Positions 32,324-41,850 of a stretch of DNA of 64,000 bases are shown here, one piece after another. Within the stretch, counting starts at the first letter, position 1; each line of letters starts with the position of its first letter. This stretch comes from Poseidonibacter ostreae (GTDB taxonomy: Bacteria; Campylobacterota; Campylobacteria; Campylobacterales; Arcobacteraceae): contig NZ_WFKI01000011.1 of assembly GCF_009208055.1 (NCBI RefSeq), forward strand, positions 9,765 through 73,764, written 5' to 3'. The translations under genes and the position numbers were made by a program. The notes beneath the pieces are model-generated. The model had not been told where the DNA came from, ran no database searches, and saw nothing but the letters and a program-made list of their open reading frames with translations.

Positions 32324-33148
32324 ATGGGAAAAGATAAGAAAAAAGCAAAAAAAGTTCAAGTTTGGGTTAAAAAAGAGACTTTAGAATACGAAAAAGAACT
32401 AAAAAAAATGCAAATTGAGTTATTAAAGTTCCAAAATCATGTAAAAGATAAGGGATTAAAAGTTTTAATGATTTTTGAGGGTAGAGATGCTGCAGGTAAG
32501 GGTGGAACTATCAAAAGAATTACTGAGCATTTAAATCCAAGAGGTGCTAGAGTTGTTGCTTTAGAAAAGCCAAGTGATAGAGAAACTTCTCAGTGGTATT
32601 TTCAAAGGTATACTCAATATTTACCAAGTGCAGGTGAAATAGTTTTATTTGATAGGTCTTGGTATAACAGAGCTGGAGTTGAACCTGTAATGGGGTTTTG
32701 TACAACGAATGAGCATCATGAATTCTTAAAAGAAGTTCCAGAGTTTGAGCAAATGCTTGTAAAATCTGGAATTATTTTAATGAAGTTTTATTTTTCTGTA
32801 TCTAAAAAAGAACAAGCTAAAAGATTTAAGAAAAGAGAAGTTGATCCATTAAAACAGTATAAGCTTTCACCTGTAGATAAAGAGTCTCAAAAATTATGGG
32901 ATAAATATACAATCGCTAAGTTTTCAATGTTAATGGCATCAAATACTGACATCTCTCCTTGGACTGTTATTAAAAGTGATGATAAAAAACAAGCTAGATT
33001 AAATTGTATAAAATATATTTTATCTCATGTTGAATACCCGAATCAAATTGATTCTGAAGAAGTTAAAACTGATGATTGTATTTTAACTACAGGAACTCAA
33101 GAGATTGAGAATATGGAACAAGAAAATAAATTTGCAAGGTCTCATTAG
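32324..33148 (+). CDS. ppk2: Polyphosphate kinase 2 (first copy)
   Basis: PPK2 family enzyme that transfers phosphate between polyphosphate and nucleotides. In about 274 residues: MIFEGRDAAGKGGTIKRITE (Walker A), EKPSDRETSQWYFQRY, EIVLFDRSWYNRAGVEPVMG (Walker B and lid arginine region) and KSDDKKQARLNC. All family motifs are intact and the size is normal for a single-domain PPK2. ATG at 32324 has AAAGGA upstream. The second ppk2 begins two bases after its stop. Whether it favours NDP or NMP substrates cannot be read by eye. Confidence 0.92.
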   Translation: MGKDKKKAKKVQVWVKKETLEYEKELKKMQIELLKFQNHVKDKGLKVLMIFEGRDAAGKGGTIKRITEHLNPRGARVVALEKPSDRETSQWYFQRYTQYLPSAGEIVLFDRSWYNRAGVEPVMGFCTTNEHHEFLKEVPEFEQMLVKSGIILMKFYFSVSKKEQAKRFKKREVDPLKQYKLSPVDKESQKLWDKYTIAKFSMLMASNTDISPWTVIKSDDKKQARLNCIKYILSHVEYPNQIDSEEVKTDDCILTTGTQEIENMEQENKFARSH

Positions 33149-33150
33149 TT

Positions 33151-34281
33151 ATGAATTTAAGTGATTTTGAAAAAACAAACTATAGTGGATTATATATTTC
33201 AAAAGCTGCACACCCAACTTTTGGAAAAAAGTATATAGCAAGATTTCAGTATGAAAAAAAGAGATATGTAAAAGTTTTAGGTTATACAAGAAAAGATAAC
33301 TTAACAAAAAAGTCTGCATTAGATTTAATGCAAAAATTTAAAGATTCAATAGTGATAAATGAAAAAATAGAAGAACCAGTAAGAAGTAATGTAGTTAATG
33401 AAAATAGTAGTAATGTTAATAATGACCAACTTAATAAATTAATTAATGAAAATAAAGAATTATTATCAATTTTAAAGGATTACAAAAAATTAAATCCGCA
33501 TGTTTTAAAAGAGGGTATTCAAAAGATATATGATTTAGAAGAGCTTAAAAAGTATCAAATTGAGCTAATTAAACTACAGAATTATTTAGAATCAAATAGT
33601 AAAAGAATGATTATCCTTTTTGAGGGTAGAGATGCCTCTGGAAAAGGTGGTGCTATTAGACGAATGACTAGATATATGAATAATAAACATTATAGAATTG
33701 TTGCACTTGGAAAGCCTACTGAAACTCAAAGAACTCAGTGGTTCTTCCAGCGTTATATTGAGCATTTCCCAAGAGGTGGAGAAATAGTATTATTTGATAG
33801 GTCTTGGTATAATAGAGCTATGGTTGAACCGATTTTTGGTTTTTGTACAAAAGAAGAACATGAAATTTTCATGGAAGATGTTGTAAATTTTGAGCAAGAT
33901 TTAGTAAGACAAGGTATGATTTTAATTAAGCTTTACTTCTCTGTTTCAAAAGAAGAGCAAAAAAGAAGATTTGATAGAAGAATAGAAGATCCACTAAGAC
34001 AATGGAAATTTTCAGAAGTTGATATGCAAGCACAAGATTTATGGGATGAATTCTCTGAAAAAAAATATGAAATGCTAAGACGTACTACTTCACGGTCTGC
34101 ACCTTGGAATATTGTAAGAAGTGATGATAAACATAAAGCTAGATTAGAAGCTATGAAAATAATACTAAATTCTGTTGATTATGATGGAAGAAACTATTCA
34201 CTTGATTATGAACCAAATGAAGCTGTAAATATTTCAGTTCAAAAAGAACTACTTCAAATGAGAAAATCTAAAAACTATTAG
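33151..34281 (+). CDS. Polyphosphate kinase 2 (second copy) with N-terminal AP2/integrase-arm-like domain
   Basis: A 376-residue protein whose C-terminal 240 residues are a full PPK2: LFEGRDASGKGGAIRRMTRY, QRTQWFFQRYIEHFPRGG, EIVLFDRSWYNRAMVEPIFG and RSDDKHKARLEAMK. The first about 60 residues (SGLYISKAAHPTFGKKYIAR, then FQYEKKRYVKVLGYTRKD) resemble the AP2-like or arm-binding DNA-binding domains found at the start of integrases. An Asn-rich linker and helix follow. It is translationally close to the first ppk2. A kinase fused to a nucleic-acid-binding-like domain is unusual. The kinase call is firm; the N-terminal call is tentative. Confidence 0.88.
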   Translation: MNLSDFEKTNYSGLYISKAAHPTFGKKYIARFQYEKKRYVKVLGYTRKDNLTKKSALDLMQKFKDSIVINEKIEEPVRSNVVNENSSNVNNDQLNKLINENKELLSILKDYKKLNPHVLKEGIQKIYDLEELKKYQIELIKLQNYLESNSKRMIILFEGRDASGKGGAIRRMTRYMNNKHYRIVALGKPTETQRTQWFFQRYIEHFPRGGEIVLFDRSWYNRAMVEPIFGFCTKEEHEIFMEDVVNFEQDLVRQGMILIKLYFSVSKEEQKRRFDRRIEDPLRQWKFSEVDMQAQDLWDEFSEKKYEMLRRTTSRSAPWNIVRSDDKHKARLEAMKIILNSVDYDGRNYSLDYEPNEAVNISVQKELLQMRKSKNY

Positions 34282-34293
34282 TTTTTAGATTTT
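34263..34293. terminator. Bidirectional terminator between ppk2 and TRAP genes
   Basis: AAAATCTAAAAAC pairs with GTTTTTAGATTTT (13 base pairs, 5-base loop), overlapping the end of the second ppk2 gene. A and T runs on both sides make it usable from both directions for these convergent operons. Confidence 0.7.
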
Positions 34294-34303
34294 ACTCCTT
34301 TTT

Positions 34304-36454
34304 CTAAGCTAAACTCAAATTTTTCATTCTAGCTTTTTGCGATAAATAAATAGCTAAATATATACCTATTCCAATTATATAAGATACATACTCATGTGGT
34401 AGATTTAGCCACTCTTGAGCGATATTAGGTACTAACATAAAAGGTACAATAGCAAAGAAAGCTAATCTTTCTACTATAGTTGTTCTAATCATAAAATAAC
34501 TCTGTGTTGCACTAGAAAATGCAAACATTCCAATTACCGCCATACCAAATATAAGAGCTATTTCAGCAGGGTTTGTAATCCATTGCCATAAAGCTGGATT
34601 ATCTGGTTCATTTGCGTCAACTCCATCAATAAGTAATAGCTTATTATTAAAGAAGAATGCAAAAGGTAAAATAGCCGTTCTTATATCATAAGCAAAACCT
34701 TGAATACCAGTTTTAATTGGGTCAGATTTTGCAATTCCAGCTGCGGCATATGCCGCAATCCCAACAGGTGGGGTGTCATCGGCTAGAATACCAAAGTAAA
34801 ATACAAAAAGGTGAGCTGCAATTGTTGGAATTAAAAAGCCACTATCTCCTGCAAGAGATATAATAATAGGAGCAGTTAAACTAGCCATAATAATATAATT
34901 TGCAGTTGTAGGAAGTCCCATTCCAAGGATTAGTGAAATGATACCTGTAAATAATAAAATAGCTAAGATATAACCACCTGAAAGCTCTTCAATTACTTCA
35001 ATTAAAACTTGTCCAATTCCAGTTAAAGTTACAGAACCCACGACCATACCGGCAACACCTGTAGCAATTGCAATAGGAACCATATTCTTAGCACCATTTA
35101 CCATACCAATAGCAATATCTTCAAAACCTTCTAATAAAATTCTTTTTGTAAGTTTCTCTTTTCTTAATATTGCACCAATTGGTTTTTGCGTAACCATGAT
35201 TAACATCATAAATTGAATTGCACTAAGTGCTGCACTTTGTGCTGATTCTTTTAATACAATTAATGTATAAATTAAGAAGAAAATAGGAATTATATAATGA
35301 ATTCCTTGTTTAAATATATCCCAAACACGAGCTAGTTTACTTGGATCTTCTCCTTCAAGTCCTAATTTTAACGATTCTAAATGAACTATATAAAATAAAG
35401 CAAAGTAAGAAACAAAAGCAGGAATAAATGCTGCCATTACAACATCTGTATAAGCAAGTCCTAAAAACTCTGCAATAATAAAAGCAGCAGCTCCCATAAT
35501 TGGAGGCATTAATTGCCCATTTGTAGATGCAGCAACTTCAACCGCAGCTGCTTTATGTGCAGGGAAACCTAATCTTTTCATTAAAGGAATTGTAAAAGTT
35601 CCTGTTGTAACAGTATTTGCAATTGAAGAACCAGAAATAATACCAGTTAGTCCAGATGCAGCAACTGAAGCTTTTGCTGGTCCTCCTCTATATTTTCCTA
35701 AGGCAGCATATGCCATATTTATGAAATAATCTCCTGCACCAGCACGTTCAAGTAATGCTCCAAAAAGTACAAATAGAAATACAAATCCAGCAGATACTCC
35801 TAGTGGAACTCCAAAAATACCTTCAGTTGTTAAGTACATTTGAGCAGAAAGTTTTGTTAAACTTGCACCTTTATGTGCAATTAAATCTGGCATATATTGA
35901 CCAAAATAGTCATATATTAAAAAACATATTGCAATAATAGAAAGTGCCATACCTAAAGCACGACGTGCAGCTTCAAGTAAAATCACCATTGTAACAAGTC
36001 CAATAACTACATCTCTTCCTAGATATGCTCCTGCACGCATTGATAAGCCAGTATAATCATAATATACATATAAAGAACCAACTGCTCCAATAATTGCAAA
36101 GGCAAAAGCATGCCATGGTATTTTGTATTTTAGTATCCTTGATTTATACATAGGATACATCATAAAACACAATATAAGTGCAAATGTTAAGTGAACTGAC
36201 CTTACAAAAGCACCATTAGTAGGTACTACTGCAACATAAAGTTGATACGCTGACCAAAGAAAAGCAACAACTCCAATAAGCCAAAATTCCCAGTTTGTTT
36301 TATCAAAAGATCTTTGTCCTTCTAAATCTGCAATTAATTCTTCTTCATTAGCATGTACTTCTTCTGATTCGGGGATATGTTTACGATGCTCTTGGTCTTC
36401 AAGATTGTGAAGAAGTTCTTCTTCTCTTTGACTTAAGCTAATTTCATGTGCCAT
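34304..36454 (-). CDS. TRAP transporter permease, fused 4TM/12TM (TAXI type)
   Basis: Membrane component of a sodium-driven tripartite transporter. At 716 residues it combines the small (4TM) and large (12TM) subunits. The cytoplasmic N-terminus of about 60 charged residues is followed by about 16-18 hydrophobic segments. Family blocks include VFLFVLFGALLERAGAGDYF, GPAKASVAASGLTGIISGSS, TNGQLMPPIMGAAAFI, LGMGLPTTANYI and ADDTPPVGIAAYAAAGIA. The partner TAXI binding protein is upstream in the same direction. Substrate is unknown; glutamate or other carboxylates are typical for TAXI systems. Confidence 0.93.
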   Translation of the reverse strand: MAHEISLSQREEELLHNLEDQEHRKHIPESEEVHANEEELIADLEGQRSFDKTNWEFWLIGVVAFLWSAYQLYVAVVPTNGAFVRSVHLTFALILCFMMYPMYKSRILKYKIPWHAFAFAIIGAVGSLYVYYDYTGLSMRAGAYLGRDVVIGLVTMVILLEAARRALGMALSIIAICFLIYDYFGQYMPDLIAHKGASLTKLSAQMYLTTEGIFGVPLGVSAGFVFLFVLFGALLERAGAGDYFINMAYAALGKYRGGPAKASVAASGLTGIISGSSIANTVTTGTFTIPLMKRLGFPAHKAAAVEVAASTNGQLMPPIMGAAAFIIAEFLGLAYTDVVMAAFIPAFVSYFALFYIVHLESLKLGLEGEDPSKLARVWDIFKQGIHYIIPIFFLIYTLIVLKESAQSAALSAIQFMMLIMVTQKPIGAILRKEKLTKRILLEGFEDIAIGMVNGAKNMVPIAIATGVAGMVVGSVTLTGIGQVLIEVIEELSGGYILAILLFTGIISLILGMGLPTTANYIIMASLTAPIIISLAGDSGFLIPTIAAHLFVFYFGILADDTPPVGIAAYAAAGIAKSDPIKTGIQGFAYDIRTAILPFAFFFNNKLLLIDGVDANEPDNPALWQWITNPAEIALIFGMAVIGMFAFSSATQSYFMIRTTIVERLAFFAIVPFMLVPNIAQEWLNLPHEYVSYIIGIGIYLAIYLSQKARMKNLSLA

Positions 36455-36525
36455 ATAAATCCTTTTGGTTATTAGATATTAAAAAAAACTATTTATTAGG
36501 GTAGTCTTTTTAAATATCTTAAAAA

Positions 36526-36558
36526 AAAAGGTTAAAGAGAAAATCCCTTTAACCTTTT
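36526..36558 (-). terminator. Intrinsic terminator between TAXI binding protein and permease
   Basis: Read on the reverse strand, AAAAGGTTAAAG pairs with CTTTAACCTTTT (12 base pairs, 9-base loop) and is followed by a long T run. It lies between the binding protein gene and the permease gene, so it likely acts as a partial terminator giving more binding protein than permease. Confidence 0.7.
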
Positions 36559-36575
36559 AAACAAAAAACGGTTTT

Positions 36576-37523
36576 TTATAAAAGACCTGCTTCTTTAAAT
36601 GCTTTTTTAGCACCTTCGTGTTGAGGAACAGATAAACCATCTAATAATGATTTTTTAGTAATTGTTTTATATGCTGGATGAAGTTTTTTAAATGCTTCAA
36701 AATTATCTAAAATTGCTTTTGTTACAACATAAACAGCTTTACTATCTAATGCAGTAGAAGAAACTAATACAGCTTTAACTCCAATACTTGGTACATCAGT
36801 AGTTACACCTTTATAGAAAGTTCCAGAAATAGAACCTTTTGCATAATATGGGTATTTTTTAACTAATTTATCAATTTGCTCACCATCAATTGGTACAATA
36901 TTAATATCTACAGAGTTTGATGCATCTTTGATATTTGCAGTTGGGTGTCCAAACATACCAAAGTAACCATCAATCTTTTTATCTTTTAACATATTAGGAC
37001 CCTCAGTAGACTTTAACTCACTTTTTAAATCTAATGAAGAATCTTTAACACCAAAAGCATCCATAACGATTTCAGTTGTCATTCTAGTACCAGATCCAGG
37101 TACATCAATATTGATTTTTTTACCTTTCATATCTGCAATAGAGTTGATATTACTATCTTTTCTAGCAACAAATGCAAGTAATTCAGGATAAATTGCAATT
37201 ACAGATCTTAAATCTTTATGTGCAGCACCTTTGAATTTACCTTGACCATTATATGCTTGAAATGCTGTATCACTTTGAGAAATACCAAAGTCAAGTTCAC
37301 CTGCTTTAATTGTATTTACATTATAAACAGAACCACCAGTTGATTCAACAGTACATCTAATACCTGTTTCTTTTTTAAGTTTGTTTACCATTCTACAAAC
37401 TGCACCACCTGTTGGATAATACGTTCCTGTAACTCCACCTGTACCTATTGTAATAAATTGAGCAGCCATGGCAGGAATACTTAATGCACCTACTAATGTT
37501 AAACTTAATACACTTTTCTTCAT
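36576..37523 (-). CDS. TAXI-family TRAP transporter solute-binding protein
   Basis: A 315-residue periplasmic binding protein. The signal peptide KKSVLSLTLVGALSIPAMAA is followed by the TAXI hallmark FITIGTGGVTGTYYPTGGAV, then CTVESTGGSVYNVNTIKAGE, INIDVPGSGTRMTTEIVMDA and DGYFGMFGHPTANI. It delivers solute to the fused permease downstream (36454). The mature protein has the normal length. Confidence 0.93.
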   Translation of the reverse strand: MKKSVLSLTLVGALSIPAMAAQFITIGTGGVTGTYYPTGGAVCRMVNKLKKETGIRCTVESTGGSVYNVNTIKAGELDFGISQSDTAFQAYNGQGKFKGAAHKDLRSVIAIYPELLAFVARKDSNINSIADMKGKKINIDVPGSGTRMTTEIVMDAFGVKDSSLDLKSELKSTEGPNMLKDKKIDGYFGMFGHPTANIKDASNSVDINIVPIDGEQIDKLVKKYPYYAKGSISGTFYKGVTTDVPSIGVKAVLVSSTALDSKAVYVVTKAILDNFEAFKKLHPAYKTITKKSLLDGLSVPQHEGAKKAFKEAGLL

Positions 37524-37602
37524 ATCTTCTCCTTTTTTTTATTGTAATTAATAATATAAAAAAGTGTATTAAATAAACCTTTTTTATGAAACTTTTATGT
37601 AA

Positions 37603-39309
37603 TTACCAAGGGTTTAATATGTCATTTTCTTTTTTTTGTGTTTCCATTTTCTTTAATAATGAGTTTGTTTTTTGATTTTCAAGCTGTTTTAGCCACTTTT
37701 CTTCTTCTAAGTCTGATATTTCATTTTGATTAAAAGATTTTTCCTTTTTTGAATCTTTTTTATCTTGTTTTTTCTTTTTATCCTCTTTTTTACTTTCTTC
37801 TTTGTTTTCATTTTTTTTGTCTGATTTCTTCTCTTTATTACTCTCTTTTTTGTTGTTTTTTGAATCTTTTTTCTTATTACTATCTTGTTTTTGTTTCTTT
37901 TGTTTTTCTTGCTGCTTTTTTCTCTTTTCAAGCTCTTTTTTAACTAGTTCTAAATTTTCTTTTGTTTGTTTGTCATTTTTTAGTTTTAATGCTTCTTCAT
38001 AAGAAGTTTTTGCTTTTTCTAGATTCCCTGTATTTACATATGAGTTTCCAAGATTATGTGATTTCTTAAAATTAAAATCTTTATCATCACTTTGAATCTC
38101 TTTATATTTTTTTATTGCTTCTTTATATTGTTTATCCTTATATAAAGAATTAGCAAGATTATATTTTGTCTGTTCTTTTTGCTCAAGTGAAGAATACTTT
38201 TTTATAGCATTTTTATAATTCTCTGTTTTATATGCACTATTAGCTTCTTCAATTGTTTTAAAATCAAAAACAGATGCTTGAAGTTGATTTACATTAAAAA
38301 AAGTAAGTATTGTAAAAATACTCAATATATTCTTTTTATTTTTAAATTTAAATGATGGTAATGAAGAAAAAGCAATAAGTAGAAATATAAGTCCTATTGC
38401 TAAAGGATAGATAAATAGTTCAGTATATGTTTTAAACCTTTCTTCTTTAAACTCTTGTTTTTTTGATTTTGAGTTTATTTCTTTAAAAATTTGTGTAATA
38501 TCATTTGAATCAAGTGAATAGTTAATATATCCACCATTTGTTTCTAGACTTAAACTTTTGATATTTTCATTTAACCCTACATTAACAATATTTCCTCTTT
38601 TATCAACTAAATAATTACCATTTTTTAACTTTATAGCTGAGCCTTTTTTTGTTGCCGTTGCAATTACATAGATATTTATATTATTTTTCTTCGCAAACTC
38701 TATTTCTTCATTAAACTCTTTTTTATCTGCCCCATCACTTAAAAGAATAAGGTTTTTACTTTTATAGTTTTTTAATAGTTTATTTGTTGTTTCTAAAGTT
38801 GAATAAATATTTGTGCCATTGTCAAAATTTATTCCTGTATCTAAGTTTTCAATTAAGATTTTAAGTGAAGTAAAATCTTGTGTTATAGGTGAAAGTATAA
38901 AAGAAGATTTAGCAAAAAGAATTACACCTAAGGCATTATTTTTTGATTGTTCAAGTAAACTTAAAAGCTTTTTCTTAGCAAACTCTAATCTATTTGGATA
39001 GATATCATTTGCCATCATTGATTTAGAAACATCAATAGCAATTACAATTGCATTTAATTGCTGTTTTGTATCATGTACTTTTTCATTTGTTACAGGACGT
39101 GCTAATGCAATAATCATAAATAATAATGCAATAAATAAAGTTATATTTCTTGCTTTATTTGAAAAGTAGTCACTTGAAACACTTAATTTCTCTAAAACTT
39201 CTTGTGAGAAATATTTTTCAAAAGAATTCTTTTTTTTGATGATTAAAATCATCAGTATTATCGAAGGTAGTAGCATTAAATAAATAACATTTATATATAA
39301 AAATTGCAA
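37603..39309 (-). CDS. VWA-TPR protein (BatB/BatC-like fusion)
   Basis: A 568-residue membrane protein. Two N-terminal membrane helices flank a short loop. A von Willebrand A domain follows with the MIDAS motif IDVSKSMMANDIYPNRLEFA and LILLSDGADKKEFNEEI, and a third membrane helix lies near residue 305. TPR repeats (YKTENYKNAIKKYSSLEQ..., KEAIKKYKEIQSDDKDFNF...) come next, then about 80 residues of almost pure Lys/Glu/Asp/Asn/Ser, and a short conserved end. It combines what are BatB and BatC in other bacteria. The start is TTG at 39309 with GGAG 7 bases upstream. Its cellular role (aerotolerance or envelope assembly) is known only loosely. Confidence 0.8.
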   Translation of the reverse strand: MQFLYINVIYLMLLPSIILMILIIKKKNSFEKYFSQEVLEKLSVSSDYFSNKARNITLFIALLFMIIALARPVTNEKVHDTKQQLNAIVIAIDVSKSMMANDIYPNRLEFAKKKLLSLLEQSKNNALGVILFAKSSFILSPITQDFTSLKILIENLDTGINFDNGTNIYSTLETTNKLLKNYKSKNLILLSDGADKKEFNEEIEFAKKNNINIYVIATATKKGSAIKLKNGNYLVDKRGNIVNVGLNENIKSLSLETNGGYINYSLDSNDITQIFKEINSKSKKQEFKEERFKTYTELFIYPLAIGLIFLLIAFSSLPSFKFKNKKNILSIFTILTFFNVNQLQASVFDFKTIEEANSAYKTENYKNAIKKYSSLEQKEQTKYNLANSLYKDKQYKEAIKKYKEIQSDDKDFNFKKSHNLGNSYVNTGNLEKAKTSYEEALKLKNDKQTKENLELVKKELEKRKKQQEKQKKQKQDSNKKKDSKNNKKESNKEKKSDKKNENKEESKKEDKKKKQDKKDSKKEKSFNQNEISDLEEEKWLKQLENQKTNSLLKKMETQKKENDILNPW

Positions 39310-39399
39310 TTGAAAACTCCTTAGAAATGTATTTTATTAAAGCTTTATTAATTTTTAGATAAAATCACGATTAAAATTATAACAATCGGAGTAAATTTG

Positions 39400-40701
39400 A
39401 TGGAATTTAACGCAAAAAAAGTTGACGAAGCAAATGCAGTTATATCTGCAACAATCGCAAAAGAGACAATTGAAACTAACTTAGACAAAGTAGCTAAACA
39501 AGCTGCTAAAACTATGGATATTCAAGGTTTTAGAAAAGGTAAAGTACCTGTTGCTGTTGTTAAAGCAAGATATGCTGACAAATTAACAGAAGATGCTGAA
39601 GGTGAAGCATTAAGAGCTGTATTAGCAAATGGTTTAAAAGAATTAAACATTGCAAATGAAGATTTAGTAGGTGAGCCTTCAATTTCTAAATTTGATAAAA
39701 AAGAAGATGGTTCAATTGATATTGAAGTATCTGTAGCTTGTAAACCAGCAGTTGACTTAGGTGATTATAAATCATTATTACCAGAAGTTGAAGATAAAGC
39801 AGTTGATGCAAAAGAAATCGATGCAAAATTAGAAGAAATGGCTAAACAATCTGCTCCTTTAACTAAAATTGCTAGAAAAAGAATGGTAAAAGATCAAGAT
39901 CACGCTTTAATTGATTTTGAAGGTTTTGTTGATGGTGTTGCATTTGAAGGTGGAAAAGCTGAAAAATTCGCTTTACATGTAGGTTCAGGTTCATTTATCC
40001 CAGGTTTTGAAGAGCAAATCATTGGTATGAAATATGAAGAGCAAAAAGATATTACTGTTACTTTCCCAGAAGAGTACCAATCAAAAGATTTAGCTGGTAA
40101 AGAAGCTGTATTTAAAGTAACTTTACATGAAATTCAAGAAAAAGCTGCTGCTGAATTAAATGATGAATTCGCTGCTAAAATGTTACAAGGTGAAGAAAAC
40201 GCAACTCTTGAAATGTTAAAAGAAAAACTTGAAGAGCAAATGAAAGCTGAAGCTAAAAATAAATATTACAGAGAAGAATTAAAACCTGCATATTTAGAAA
40301 CTTTAGTTGAAAAAGTTGAGTTTGCATTACCAGCAACTGTAGTTGATCAAGAAATTAATCAAGCTTTAAATAATAAAGTAAGATCATTAAGTGAAGACGA
40401 AATTAAAGCTTTACAAGAAGATGCTGCAAAAGTTGAAGAAATGAGAGAAGAATTAAGAGAAGATGCACAAAATTCTGTTAAAGCTACATTTATTGTTGAT
40501 GCATTAGCAAAAGCTGAAAGCGTTGATGTAAGTGATCAAGAAGTTTCTCAAGTTTTATATTATGAAGCAATGCAAATGGGACAAAATCCTCAAGATGTAT
40601 TAAAACAATATCAAGATGCAGGATACTTACCAGCAATTAAAATGTCAATGATTGAAGAAAAAGTTATTACTAAATTATTAGACGAAAAATTAGGAAAATA
40701 A
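39400..40701 (+). CDS. tig: Trigger factor
   Basis: Ribosome-bound chaperone and peptidyl-prolyl isomerase. In 433 residues: the N-terminal ribosome-binding domain with the signature IQGFRKGKVPVAVVKARY (about 47), the FKBP-type domain (DHALIDFEGFVDGVAFEGGK...SFIPGFEEQIIGM), and the helical C-terminal domain. ATG at 39400 follows GGAG by 8 bases. A TTG immediately before it is unlikely to be the start. It leads the tig-clpP-def operon, an order conserved in Campylobacterota, joining nascent-chain folding, processing and proteolysis. Confidence 0.97.
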   Translation: MEFNAKKVDEANAVISATIAKETIETNLDKVAKQAAKTMDIQGFRKGKVPVAVVKARYADKLTEDAEGEALRAVLANGLKELNIANEDLVGEPSISKFDKKEDGSIDIEVSVACKPAVDLGDYKSLLPEVEDKAVDAKEIDAKLEEMAKQSAPLTKIARKRMVKDQDHALIDFEGFVDGVAFEGGKAEKFALHVGSGSFIPGFEEQIIGMKYEEQKDITVTFPEEYQSKDLAGKEAVFKVTLHEIQEKAAAELNDEFAAKMLQGEENATLEMLKEKLEEQMKAEAKNKYYREELKPAYLETLVEKVEFALPATVVDQEINQALNNKVRSLSEDEIKALQEDAAKVEEMREELREDAQNSVKATFIVDALAKAESVDVSDQEVSQVLYYEAMQMGQNPQDVLKQYQDAGYLPAIKMSMIEEKVITKLLDEKLGK

Positions 40702-40717
40702 ACCTTTAGGATAAACA

Positions 40718-41302
40718 ATGAGTTATATACCATATGTAGTTGAAAAAAGCGGAAGAGGAGAAAGATCTTACGATATTTACTCTAGACTTCTAAAAGATAG
40801 AATCATCATGTTAAGTGGAGAAGTTAATGATCAAGTAGCATCAACAATTGTTGCTCAATTACTTTTCTTAGAAGCTGAAGATCCAGATAAAGATATCTAC
40901 CTTTATATAAACTCTCCAGGTGGAGTAATTACTAGTGGAATGTCTATATATGACACTATGAATTATATTAAACCTGATGTTTGTACTATTTGTATAGGCC
41001 AAGCTGCATCTATGGGTGCGTTTTTATTATCTTCTGGAGTTAAGGGTAAGAGATATTCTCTTCCAAACTCTAGAATCATGATTCACCAACCTTTAGGTGG
41101 AGCTCAAGGTCAAGCTACTGATATTCAAATTCAAGCTAAAGAGATTCAAAGAATGAAAGATGGTTTAAATGCAATGATTGCAGAACAAACTGGTCAAGAT
41201 ATTGAAAAAGTTGAAAAAGATACAGATAGAGATAACTTTATGAGTGCACAAGAAGCTTGTGATTATGGTCTTATTGATGAAGTTATAGCAAAGCATAAGT
41301 AG
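40718..41302 (+). CDS. clpP: ATP-dependent Clp protease proteolytic subunit
   Basis: Serine peptidase that forms the ClpP barrel. In 194 residues the catalytic triad is visible: Ser in GQAASMGAFLL (about 97), His in IMIHQPLGGAQGQ (about 122) and Asp in MSAQEACDYGLIDEV (about 171). The N-terminal YIPYVVEKSGRGERSYDIYS is standard. Located 16 bases after tig and 9 before def. Confidence 0.97.
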   Translation: MSYIPYVVEKSGRGERSYDIYSRLLKDRIIMLSGEVNDQVASTIVAQLLFLEAEDPDKDIYLYINSPGGVITSGMSIYDTMNYIKPDVCTICIGQAASMGAFLLSSGVKGKRYSLPNSRIMIHQPLGGAQGQATDIQIQAKEIQRMKDGLNAMIAEQTGQDIEKVEKDTDRDNFMSAQEACDYGLIDEVIAKHK

Positions 41303-41311
41303 TAAAAAACT

Positions 41312-41830
41312 ATGGTTAGAGAAGTTATAACTTATCCACATAAATTACTTCGTGTTAAATCTGAAGATGTTGTGAAGTTCGATGAAGAACTCCACACTCT
41401 TTTAGATGATATGTATGAAACAATGATTAATCAAACAGGCGTTGGTCTTGCTGCTATTCAAGTTGCTATTCCTTTAAATATTTTAATCATTTGCTTGCCA
41501 GATGAAGAAGATGTTCAAAATAAAGATAACTTAATAGAAGCTATTAATCCAGTCGTAACACATAAAGATGGAGAACAAGTCTTTACTGAAGGATGTTTAA
41601 GTGTTCCAGGTTTTACTGAAGATGTTACAAGAGCTCAGCATATTGTTGTTGAATACTTTAACAGAAATGGTGAAAAGCAAACTATGGAAGCAGAAGATTT
41701 TCTAGCAGTTGCTTGGCAACATGAAATGGAACATTTAGCTGGTCATTTATTTATTGAACATTTATCTTTTTTAAAAAGAAAAAAGTTTGAAAAAGAGTGG
41801 AAAAAAAGACTAAAAGAGCAGAAAAAATAA
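41312..41830 (+). CDS. def: Peptide deformylase
   Basis: Metalloenzyme that removes the N-formyl group from new proteins. In 172 residues it has motif 1 TGVGLAAIQV (GxGLAAxQ), motif 2 EGCLSVPG and motif 3 QHEMEHLAGHLF (HExxH with the metal-binding histidines; the HEMEH form is a conserved variant). Last gene of the tig-clpP-def operon. Confidence 0.96.
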   Translation: MVREVITYPHKLLRVKSEDVVKFDEELHTLLDDMYETMINQTGVGLAAIQVAIPLNILIICLPDEEDVQNKDNLIEAINPVVTHKDGEQVFTEGCLSVPGFTEDVTRAQHIVVEYFNRNGEKQTMEAEDFLAVAWQHEMEHLAGHLFIEHLSFLKRKKFEKEWKKRLKEQKK

Positions 41831-41850
41831 ATTAATATTTTTTCTACTTT

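Noticed and set aside
37707..38002. Several overlapping frames on both strands rich in Lys or Phe/Ser
   Set aside because: Shadows of the low-complexity Lys/Glu/Asp/Asn tail of the VWA-TPR protein.
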